A stretch of DNA of 64,000 nucleotides, taken from UBA11524 sp965646445 (GTDB lineage: Bacteria > Bacillota > Clostridia > Christensenellales > Aristaeellaceae). The DNA is taken from positions 1 to 64,000 of the forward strand of contig CBFFZW010000001.1 of NCBI GenBank assembly GCA_965646445.1, given 5' to 3'. Shown in pieces: positions 41,377-48,929 of the stretch. The notes below the pieces were generated by a model. It was not told the DNA's origin. It was given only the letters and a program-made list of their open reading frames with translations, and did no database searches. A program made the position numbers and the translations under genes. Position 1 is the first letter of the stretch, and each line of letters starts with the position of its first letter.

Positions 41377-42190
41377 TGGATACCTTCCCGCGCATCGCGG
41401 CCTATCGCGACGCTTACCCTGATTTTGATCTGTTCACCTGGCAGCGCTATGCGGAGACGATTTCGCCCTCACTGTATGGCATGTGCAGGGAGGACGCCGC
41501 ATCCTATGACATGGAGCGGGACGTGATGCCGGTCTTGCGATACGCCCTGGGCGAGGGCTTCACGCGGGTGAAGGCGGCCCATGAAGCGCTGAGCAAAATC
41601 GCCGGATGGCTGCCGGAGAAGATGACGGCGCTGGCGAAGATTGACTTCGAGCCGCGGATTGTCTTCTATCTGGGCCTGTGCAACGGCGCGGGCTGGGCCT
41701 GCGAGCTGGACGGTGCCTCCGCCATCCTGCTGGGCGCGGAGAAGATTGCCGAGCTGGGCTGGCATGAGCCCGATACCATGGCCGATCTTGTCTGCCATGA
41801 GCTGGTGCATCTGATCCACTTTGGTCTGCGCGGACAGAGCGATCAGCCGGAACAGGCGGTGTGGCAGCTGTATACCGCGGGCATGGCCACACGGTACTCC
41901 CAGCGGCTGTACAAAGAGAATTACTATCATATGGATCAAGGGGGATGGCTGGCCTTTGGACGCGGACATCTGGCACAGATCAAGGCGGATTACCGCCGCC
42001 GCTGGCTGTCCGGGGAGGGAACGGCGGCCTTTTTCGGGGCTGGCATCAGGTGATGGGGTACAGCAATCTGGGCTATTTCCTGGGCTGCGAGTGGGTTCGC
42101 AGCCTGGAAACGCGCATGAGCTTTACGGACATCGCCCGCCTGACATCGGAAGAGCTGACCCGGTCGCTGACGGCGTTTCTGGAGGCATGA
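41361..42190 (+). pseudogene. Putative zinc metallopeptidase-like gene with a frameshift
   Basis: The first frame (41361-42053) encodes a soluble protein with a HELVHLIHF zinc motif (HExxH) near residue 146 and an upstream segment YLGLCNGAGWACELDGASAILLG. It stops early in GAGIR. The missing end continues in another frame from about 42040 to 42190 (WHQVMGYSNLGYFLGCEWVRS onward), a plausible C-terminus. One lost base in the TTTTTCGGGG stretch near 42033-42042 would explain it; a real mutation and a sequence error both fit. The front part resembles putative Zn-dependent proteases of Clostridia. It is coupled to the flippase gene. Confidence 0.75.
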
Positions 42191-42275
42191 GCTTCGGCGG
42201 GCTTCGCGTGGATTTTGTGCGAGGGAAAGCCGACAAATCCACCTTGTTGGAATGAAAGATACGGGAGAAATGGTC

Positions 42276-43214
42276 ATGGCAGGGAAAATACTGTGTCTGC
42301 TTGCTGTGCTTTCCGTCATCATGGGGCTTCCAGTGATGGCGAACGCCGCAGAAATGACGAAAAAGCCTCTTGTGGGCGTCGCGTGGAGCGACAGCCTGAG
42401 CGATACCTATTTCGCGGTATGCCAGGCGATTGAGGCTGCGGGCGGCACCCCCGTCATCCTGGATCAGGTTTTGTCAGCCGAAATCAACTATGACGACGGT
42501 GGCATGCTTGTCAGGCTGAAGGACGAGAACGGCGCGCTGACATTGGAGGCGGCCCGGCAAGTGCGCCGCGGCGGCTGGCAGGCATCAAACGCGCAGCAGG
42601 TCATGGCAGGGATGAAGGCCGTCGTTTTTCCGGGTGGCGCGGACATCAGCCCGGCCCTGTACGCGGTTCCCCAGCCGGTGATGACAGCCGAGGGCTTCAG
42701 CGCGGAGCGGGATGTTTCGGATTATCTGCTCATGACCTACTGCCTGGATCACGATATCCCTGTTCTGGCAATTTGCCGCGGTATGCAGATGCTGTCGGTT
42801 GTTTCCGGCGCCGAGATGATCCAGGATCTGGCGATGTATATGGAAGCCATGGGAAAGCGCTATGGCTTCGAGCATCGGAAGGAGCCGGATGCGTCGGGTG
42901 CGCGCCGGGATTTCGCGTTCCATCATGTAACGGTGACGGAGGCGGATTCCATTCTGCATCGCCTGACCGGGACGAACACGGTGCTCAACGTTCCGTCTTG
43001 GCATCATCAGGCTGTAAAAAGCGTTGACGGCACAGCTCTGGTGGTTACAGGATGCTCGGCGACAGGCGGGGCAGAGGAAATCATCGAGGCCGTTGAAAGG
43101 CCGGACAAAACCTTTGTATTGGGGCTTCAGTATCATCCTGAAATGGCCGTGGTGAGGCAGCTGGACGAGGTTTCGCTGGTTTATTTTGCGGCCATTGTTG
43201 AGATGGCCCGATGA
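42276..43214 (+). CDS. Exported gamma-glutamyl-GABA hydrolase-like (peptidase C26) protein
   Basis: A 312-aa protein of the class I glutamine amidotransferase fold (PuuD group). The nucleophile lies in AICRGMQM, the oxyanion-side motif is FPGGADISPALY, and the late His/Glu are in GLQYHPEM. Unusually it starts with a signal peptide (AGKILCLLAVLSVIMGLPVMANA), so it should act outside the cell, perhaps on gamma-glutamyl peptides. ATG 42276 has GGGAG at good spacing; 42252 is an alternative start. Confidence 0.85.
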   Translation: MAGKILCLLAVLSVIMGLPVMANAAEMTKKPLVGVAWSDSLSDTYFAVCQAIEAAGGTPVILDQVLSAEINYDDGGMLVRLKDENGALTLEAARQVRRGGWQASNAQQVMAGMKAVVFPGGADISPALYAVPQPVMTAEGFSAERDVSDYLLMTYCLDHDIPVLAICRGMQMLSVVSGAEMIQDLAMYMEAMGKRYGFEHRKEPDASGARRDFAFHHVTVTEADSILHRLTGTNTVLNVPSWHHQAVKSVDGTALVVTGCSATGGAEEIIEAVERPDKTFVLGLQYHPEMAVVRQLDEVSLVYFAAIVEMAR

Positions 43215-43246
43215 GGAAAAAGGTTCCCCCCAGACCATAAGGAGCG

Positions 43247-43918
43247 ATGAAATCAGCCATGATTTCGATGGAGGCCTACAAAAGGAACCCTTGCAGGGTT
43301 TCTTCCATTCCCTATTGGAAAGCCAAAGAACTGGAAATTCCTACCGACATGAAAATCATTCATGATGATGAATTTGACGAAAAGCTGCTTGCTCATTATG
43401 ATGATCGAAAGTTTTTCAGATTGACGCACAGCCTGTCGGGCATACCTGCATTTCAAACGACGGCAGCCAGCTTGGATGTCATTCCCCCCGGCAGCTATGA
43501 CCAACTGACGGAATTGATAAACCGTTCTTACGCCCATTGTGAAATCCGCGTATCGGCGGAGGATGTGCGCCGCTGGGCTGCAACGCGGGTCTATTGCCCG
43601 AATTTGTGGATCGGCGCCGCTTCGGACGGAAAGCTCATAGGCTCCATCCTATGCGACTTTGACGCGGAGGTCGGTGAGGCAATCGTTGAATGGCTCCAGG
43701 TATTGCCCGAATTCAGAGGCCGGGGGATCGCCTCCGCGCTGGTTTGCAAGGCGCTGCACACCATGAGCAGCTTTACGGATTTCGCGACGGTTTCAGGTGA
43801 ATGTGACAATCGGACAAATCCTGAAGGGGTGTATCGCCGCTGTGGGTTTGAAGGGGAGGATGTGTGGCATATTCTCCGTAAAAAGCAGCGCGCCTCAGCG
43901 ACAGCCGCGCAGGCATAA
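43247..43918 (+). CDS. GNAT-family N-acetyltransferase
   Basis: A 223-aa cytosolic protein. The acetyl-CoA site is in VLPEFRGRGIASALVCKAL (near residues 155-173), after IVEWLQV. The first 80 residues are an extra domain without a family I know. The final YRRCGFEGEDVWHIL is typical. The substrate is unknown. It starts 33 bases after the C26 gene; AAGGAG is close to the ATG. Confidence 0.85.
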   Translation: MKSAMISMEAYKRNPCRVSSIPYWKAKELEIPTDMKIIHDDEFDEKLLAHYDDRKFFRLTHSLSGIPAFQTTAASLDVIPPGSYDQLTELINRSYAHCEIRVSAEDVRRWAATRVYCPNLWIGAASDGKLIGSILCDFDAEVGEAIVEWLQVLPEFRGRGIASALVCKALHTMSSFTDFATVSGECDNRTNPEGVYRRCGFEGEDVWHILRKKQRASATAAQA

Positions 43919-43943
43919 AAATCATCATTTAGGAGAATAGAAT

Positions 43944-44435
43944 ATGGCTCTGCGATACAAACGGGTGGCCCTTGAGGATATCGGCCTATTGACCCAAACA
44001 AGAATCGAGGTATTGAGGGCGGCCAATCAACTGTCGGATGATCTTGATCTGAGCGAGGTGGAACGGGAATCCCGCGGCTATTATCAAAGGGCGCTTCGTG
44101 ATGATTCCCACATTGCGTACCTGGTGTTTGACGGTGAGCGTGTTGTCGGCTCCGGGGGCGTCAGCCTGTATCAGGTTATGCCAACCTATCACAATCCAAG
44201 CGGAAATAAGGCTTATATCATGAACATGTACACGCATCCCGCGTACCGAAGAAGGGGAATCGCCGCGAAAACGTTGGATTTGCTGGTTCGCGAGATCAGG
44301 AAAAGGGGCATTGCGGCCATTTCGCTGGAAGCGACGGACATGGGGCGGCCGCTCTACGAGAAGTACGGATTTATCAAAAGCAGGAATGAAATGGAGCTGC
44401 CGGAGGATGTTCACCCGCAGGCTGACCGTGGGTGA
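43944..44435 (+). CDS. GNAT-family N-acetyltransferase
   Basis: A compact 163-aa GNAT. The acetyl-CoA motif is MYTHPAYRRRGIAAKTLDLL (near residues 95-114), and the final LYEKYGFIKSRNEMEL matches small acetyltransferases of uncertain substrate. AGGAG lies 8 bases before the ATG. It is only distantly like the GNAT gene before it, so a recent duplication is unlikely. Confidence 0.88.
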   Translation: MALRYKRVALEDIGLLTQTRIEVLRAANQLSDDLDLSEVERESRGYYQRALRDDSHIAYLVFDGERVVGSGGVSLYQVMPTYHNPSGNKAYIMNMYTHPAYRRRGIAAKTLDLLVREIRKRGIAAISLEATDMGRPLYEKYGFIKSRNEMELPEDVHPQADRG

Positions 44436-44483
44436 GGCCAAGGGCGGCCCACCTTTTCATTTCCTGATGTCCATTGTCATCAC

Positions 44484-44526
44484 AAAAAATCAGGACAGTC
44501 TTCGCAACGGACTGTCCTGACTTTTT
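44484..44526. terminator. Bidirectional terminator
   Basis: CAGGACAGTC/GACTGTCCTG (10 bp) with A6 on the left and T5 on the right serves both the GNAT gene and the convergent CoA-disulfide reductase gene. Confidence 0.92.
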
Positions 44527-44538
44527 GATTCCCGTGAT

Positions 44539-46224
44539 TTACATTTCCATGCCGCAGGGCTTGGCGCGCTCGGCGGCGGCAGCGTCCTGCACGACGGTGC
44601 GGTAGAAGCGATAGCCGCCGGAGAAATTGCTGCAATCATAACCGTTCTGCGCCAGGATGCGGCAGGCGAGATAGCTGCGCAGGCCGCTCTGGCACATGAT
44701 GTACACGGGCTGGTCAACGGGCAGCTCGGCCATGCGCTCCCGCAGCTCGTCCAGGGGTATGTTGATAAAGCCCTCCGCGTGCCCCCGGTCGTATTCGCGG
44801 GCGGTGCGGACATCCAGCCGTATGGAATCGGCCGGCAGGGCGTCCATTTGGTGCCAGTGGAACTGCTTCACCCGGCCCTCCGCGATGTTCTCAATCATGA
44901 ATCCGGCCATGTTCACCGGATCCTTGGCGGAGGCGTAGGGCGGGGCATAGGCCAGGTCGAGATCCTTCAAGTCCTCCGCCGTCATGCCCGCGTGGATGGC
45001 GGTGGCCAGCACGTCGATGCGCTTGTCCGCGCCCTGGGCGCCGATGATCTGCGCGCCCAGCAGGCGCAGGGAGCCGCGCTCATAGGTGACCTTCATGGTC
45101 AGGGTTGTGGCGCCGGGGTAGTAGGTGGCGTGGTTGGCGGGGGAAAGCACCACGCTGTCGCAGTCGAACCCGGCGGCCAGGGCGGCGGTCTCGCTCAGGC
45201 CGGTGGTGGCGATGGTCATGTCAAAGAGCTTGAGGACGGAGGAGCCCATGCTGCCATGGTAGCGGCTGTTCCCGCCGCAGATGTTGTCCGCCGCGATGCG
45301 TCCCTGCTTGTTGGCGGGGCCGGCCAGGGAAATCAGCGCCGGCTGGCCGGTGACGGTGTGCTTCACCTGAACCGCGTCGCCCACGGCGTAAATATCCGGG
45401 TGGGAGGTCTCCATGCGGTCGTTGACGACGATGCTGTCCTTGATGCCCAGGGTCAGTCCGGCTTCCTTGGCCAGGTGCGTGTCCGGCGTCACGCCGATGG
45501 ACAAAAGCACCAGATCGGCGCGAAGGGACGCTTCGCCCTCCAGCAGGGTCACGACGCCCTCGCCATCCGCCTGAAAACCGGCGACGGTGCTGCCCAGCTT
45601 CAGGCGGATGCCCTTCTGCCGCAGCTTCTGATGGACGAAGCAGGCCATATCGTAGTCCAGCGGGGACATCAATTGACGCGGCCGCTGCACAACGGTGACA
45701 TCGACGCCAAGCTCCTGGAGGTTCTCCGCCATTTCCAGGCCGATATAGCCGCCCCCGGCCAGTACGGCGGATTTGGGCCGCGCCGTCTCCACGAAGCGGC
45801 GGATGCGCAGGGTGTCTTCCACCGTGCGCAGGGTGAAGACCCGCTCGCTGTCCGTGCCGGAAAGCCTGGGCTGCGTGGGCTTCGCGCCGGGGGAGAGGAT
45901 CAGCTTGTCGTAGGCCTCTTCCCAGCTCTCGCCCGTTTGCAGATTGCGCACGGACACCGCCTTGCGCTCGGGATGAATCGCCGTGACCTCATGCAGCACC
46001 CGGACATCCACCCGGAACCGCGCCCGGAAGGCCTCGGGCGTCTGCAGCGTCAGGGCGGCTTTCTCCTCGATGACGCCGCCCACATAATAGGGCAGGCCGC
46101 AGTTGGCATAGGATACATAACCCGTGCGCTCAAACACGACGATTTCCGCCTGCTCGTCCAGGCGGCGGATGCGGGCGGCAGCGGTGGCTCCGCCGGCCAC
46201 GCCGCCAACAATGACAACCTTCAT
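44539..46224 (-). CDS. cdr: CoA-disulfide reductase with C-terminal rhodanese domain
   Basis: A 561-aa flavoprotein. The FAD site is GGVAGGATAA (7-16), the single active-site Cys42 is in YANCGLPYY, the NAD(P)H site is LAGGGYIGLEMAE, and the second FAD motif is IYAVGDAVQV. The last 90 residues are a rhodanese domain with Cys511 in MCQSGLRS. CoADR-rhodanese enzymes reduce CoA disulfide, polysulfide or persulfide. It stands alone on the minus strand. Confidence 0.93.
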   Translation of the reverse strand: MKVVIVGGVAGGATAAARIRRLDEQAEIVVFERTGYVSYANCGLPYYVGGVIEEKAALTLQTPEAFRARFRVDVRVLHEVTAIHPERKAVSVRNLQTGESWEEAYDKLILSPGAKPTQPRLSGTDSERVFTLRTVEDTLRIRRFVETARPKSAVLAGGGYIGLEMAENLQELGVDVTVVQRPRQLMSPLDYDMACFVHQKLRQKGIRLKLGSTVAGFQADGEGVVTLLEGEASLRADLVLLSIGVTPDTHLAKEAGLTLGIKDSIVVNDRMETSHPDIYAVGDAVQVKHTVTGQPALISLAGPANKQGRIAADNICGGNSRYHGSMGSSVLKLFDMTIATTGLSETAALAAGFDCDSVVLSPANHATYYPGATTLTMKVTYERGSLRLLGAQIIGAQGADKRIDVLATAIHAGMTAEDLKDLDLAYAPPYASAKDPVNMAGFMIENIAEGRVKQFHWHQMDALPADSIRLDVRTAREYDRGHAEGFINIPLDELRERMAELPVDQPVYIMCQSGLRSYLACRILAQNGYDCSNFSGGYRFYRTVVQDAAAAERAKPCGMEM

Positions 46225-46316
46225 GGGAATAACCTCGCTTTCGCAAAACGGCGCTCGCGCCTTTTTCTTATGATAACATACCCGCGCAAGAGGGGCGGTG
46301 AAACATGGTCGCTGAC

Positions 46317-46345
46317 TTGACTTTCCGGGAGGAACATCCTATACT
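46317..46345 (+). promoter_or_regulatory. Sigma-A promoter of the ROK-PMI fusion gene
   Basis: TTGACT (46317-46322) and TATACT (46340-46345) with a 17-base spacer. Confidence 0.8.
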
Positions 46346-46380
46346 GGTAACGAAATACAGGAACAAAAGGAGCTCAAAGG

Positions 46381-48279
46381 ATGCGTTACGCCATCGGCAT
46401 TGATCTGGGCGGCACCAACATGGCCGCCGGTGTGGTGAATGAGAAGTACGAGCTGCTGGGCACCGCCAGCCAGCCCACCGGGGCCCGGCGCCCCTGGCAG
46501 GAGATTGTGGCGGACATGGCCGGTCTGGCGCTCCGCCTGATGAAAGAGCACGGCCTGACCCCTGCGGACTGCGCGGGCATCGGCGTGGGCAGTCCCGGCA
46601 CCTGCAACGCCGTCACGGGCGAGGTGGTTTATTCCAATAATATCCGCTGGGAACATGTGCCCCTGGGCCCGGAAATGACCCGGCTGACGGGCCTGCCCTG
46701 CCGCATCAGCAACGATGCCAACTGCGCCGCCATGGGCGAAACCGTGGCCGGCGCGGCCAGGGGCTGCCGAAATGTGGTGCTGATGACCCTGGGAACGGGG
46801 GTCGGCGGCGGCCTGGTGGTGGACGGCGAGCTGGTGGAGGGCATGGACAGCGCCGGGGCCGAGCTTGGCCATACGACCCTCATAGCGGGCGGCGAGCCCT
46901 GCACCTGCGGACGGCGGGGCTGCGTTGAGAGCTATGCTTCCGCCACCGCGCTGATCCGTCAGGCGGAACGTGCGGCGGCGGCTCATCCCGACAGCCTGCT
47001 GAACCGGGGGAAGATCGACGCCAAGGCTGTCTACGACTGCAAGGACGAAGGCGATGCCGTGGCGGCGGAGGTCGTGCGGCAGTACGAAACGTACCTTGGC
47101 GAGGCCGTCACCAACATGGTCAACCTGCTGCGCCCGGAAATGCTGCTGCTGGGCGGCGGCGTATCCGGCCAGGGCGAACGGCTGACGGCGCCCCTGAACG
47201 ACTATGTGCGGGCGCATTGCTTCGGCGGAAATCTGTCCTATGTGACAAGGATTGCCGCGGCCAGCCTGGGCAACCTCGCGGGCATCATCGGCGCGGCGGC
47301 GCTGTGCCTGCAGGAGCAGAAGCGGATGCCGCTGCTGCTGTCCCCGGCGTTCAAGGACTACCTCTGGGGCGGCGAGCAGCTCAAGGACGGCTTCGGCAAG
47401 GATACGGACATGACGCCCCTGGCGGAGAGCTGGGAGGTCAGCTGCCATCCCGACGGCCCCTCGGTCATCGCCAACGGCCCCTGGGCCGGGAAAACCCTGG
47501 CGGATTACCTGGCGGCGCATCCCGCCGACCAGGGGGAGCGGGCGCTGGCCTATGGCGAATTCCCGCTGCTCATCAAGTTCATCGACGCGGCCAAGCCCCT
47601 ATCCGTGCAGGTGCATCCTGATGACGAGTATGCCCGCCGGGTTGAGAATGCCCAGGGCAAGACCGAAATGTGGTATGTCGTGGAGGCGCGGGAGGACGCG
47701 GGCATCTACTACGGCTTCAAGAAGGCCATCACCCTGGAGCAGATGCGGGAGGCCATCGCCGGCGACACCCTGACGGACGTGCTGAACTGGGTTCCCGCGA
47801 AGAAGGGCGATGTGTTCTTTATCCCGGCGGGAACGGTACACGCCATCGGCGCGGGGCTGCTGATTGCCGAGGTGCAGCAGAGCTCCAACCTGACCTACCG
47901 CGTGTACGACTACGGCCGCCTGGGCGCGGACGGCAAGCCCCGGGCGCTGCACATTGACAAGGCGCTGGCGGTGAGCATGCGGGAGTACCCTCACGCGAAA
48001 AGCGGCGCGGAAGCCGCCGTTGCCGTATCGGGCGGCGAGCGCCGGGTCATTGTGAAGTGCGACAGGTTCACGGTGTCCCGACTGCGGGTGAAGGGCGCTA
48101 TGGCGGGCCAGTGCGGCAGGGAGAGCTTCCAGGCGCTCATGTGCCTGGACGGTGAGGGCGCCGTGACCTGGGAGGGCCAGGCCATCGCCATCCGCCGGGG
48201 CCAGAGCGTGTTCGTCCCGGCGGGCCTAGGCGCGTACAGCCTGACGGGCGAGATGGAATTGCTGATGGCGAACATATAA
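46381..48279 (+). CDS. Bifunctional ROK sugar kinase / mannose-6-phosphate isomerase fusion
   Basis: A 632-aa two-enzyme protein. Residues 1 to about 312 form a ROK kinase: ATP site DLGGT (8-12), catalytic region ISNDANCAA, and zinc site EPCTCGRRGCVE. Residues from about 316 form a class I mannose-6-phosphate isomerase: LLLSPAFKDYLWGG, VQVHPDD with a zinc His, KTEMWYV and AGTVHAIGAG. Together they would turn mannose into mannose-6-phosphate and then fructose-6-phosphate, though glucose or fructose as kinase substrates are not excluded. It has its own promoter and terminator. Confidence 0.92.
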   Translation: MRYAIGIDLGGTNMAAGVVNEKYELLGTASQPTGARRPWQEIVADMAGLALRLMKEHGLTPADCAGIGVGSPGTCNAVTGEVVYSNNIRWEHVPLGPEMTRLTGLPCRISNDANCAAMGETVAGAARGCRNVVLMTLGTGVGGGLVVDGELVEGMDSAGAELGHTTLIAGGEPCTCGRRGCVESYASATALIRQAERAAAAHPDSLLNRGKIDAKAVYDCKDEGDAVAAEVVRQYETYLGEAVTNMVNLLRPEMLLLGGGVSGQGERLTAPLNDYVRAHCFGGNLSYVTRIAAASLGNLAGIIGAAALCLQEQKRMPLLLSPAFKDYLWGGEQLKDGFGKDTDMTPLAESWEVSCHPDGPSVIANGPWAGKTLADYLAAHPADQGERALAYGEFPLLIKFIDAAKPLSVQVHPDDEYARRVENAQGKTEMWYVVEAREDAGIYYGFKKAITLEQMREAIAGDTLTDVLNWVPAKKGDVFFIPAGTVHAIGAGLLIAEVQQSSNLTYRVYDYGRLGADGKPRALHIDKALAVSMREYPHAKSGAEAAVAVSGGERRVIVKCDRFTVSRLRVKGAMAGQCGRESFQALMCLDGEGAVTWEGQAIAIRRGQSVFVPAGLGAYSLTGEMELLMANI

Positions 48280-48282
48280 AGA

Positions 48283-48327
48283 AAATAGCTTGCTGTAGGA
48301 ATAAACTACTCAGCAAGCTATTTTTTA
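48283..48327 (+). terminator. Terminator of the ROK-PMI gene
   Basis: AATAGCTTGCTG/CAGCAAGCTATT forms a 12-bp stem followed by T-rich sequence, starting 4 bases past the stop. Confidence 0.92.
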
Positions 48328-48347
48328 CAAATATTACAGATTATTTA

Positions 48348-48376
48348 TTGATTTTTAGAATTATGTGTAGTACAAT
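48348..48376 (+). promoter_or_regulatory. Promoter of the 48469 gene
   Basis: TTGATT (48348-48353) and TACAAT (48371-48376) with a 17-base spacer. A leader of roughly 85 bases precedes the gene. Confidence 0.75.
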
Positions 48377-48468
48377 ATTTACACAGAGAAAGGGGATCGT
48401 TCCATTGCCCCACATATATGAGATGATGAAAGTAAATACCGACGACCGAAAGTTAGGAGGAAAATCTC

Positions 48469-48876
48469 ATGACGAAGCGAATTGGCATTTTGGTAATCGT
48501 AGCGATCCTGACACTAACGATTGGTATGACTTGTGCTATGGCTGAGAAAAGTTTTACGGGAAGTGAACAGATCTATAGCAAAATACCAATTTACAATGAG
48601 AACAATGAGGTGTTTGATACTCGTAGGGAGAATAATGATACTATCTATTACAGCTACTCGACGGATAAGACCTCTGCTGTAAGTATGCGAGTAGGTATTG
48701 TTAATACTAAAAGAGTAGTACTTGGATATAGTACAGGTTCCGGGTACGCGCGGCTGGAAGTAGACTTTACGTCAAGACATACGGAGAAAGGATACTGCCC
48801 CTCTTGGTCGAATACTATTGCTTATGCAGGCACGGTTACTTACGTGGATAAATTTTACAAATCCAATCCCTACTGA
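48469..48876 (+). CDS. Small secreted protein, AT-rich
   Basis: A 135-aa protein with a signal peptide (about 1-24, ending in TCAMA) and a beta-rich mature part with many Tyr, Asn and Ser. I recognise no family. AGGAGG lies a few bases ahead of the ATG. Base composition is much more AT-rich than the ROK-PMI gene before it, which suggests recent acquisition. The next gene begins 53 bases later on the same strand. Confidence 0.65.
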   Translation: MTKRIGILVIVAILTLTIGMTCAMAEKSFTGSEQIYSKIPIYNENNEVFDTRRENNDTIYYSYSTDKTSAVSMRVGIVNTKRVVLGYSTGSGYARLEVDFTSRHTEKGYCPSWSNTIAYAGTVTYVDKFYKSNPY

Positions 48877-48929
48877 GAAGAGATTAGTAAGAAGTATTGA
48901 AAGTGCAACTTGAAAGGAAATCGATTCGG

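Noticed and set aside
42030..42055. Programmed -1 frameshift in the metallopeptidase-like gene
   Set aside because: The sequence is not a good X-XXY-YYZ heptamer in the zero frame and no downstream stimulator is evident. A simple one-base loss or error is more likely.
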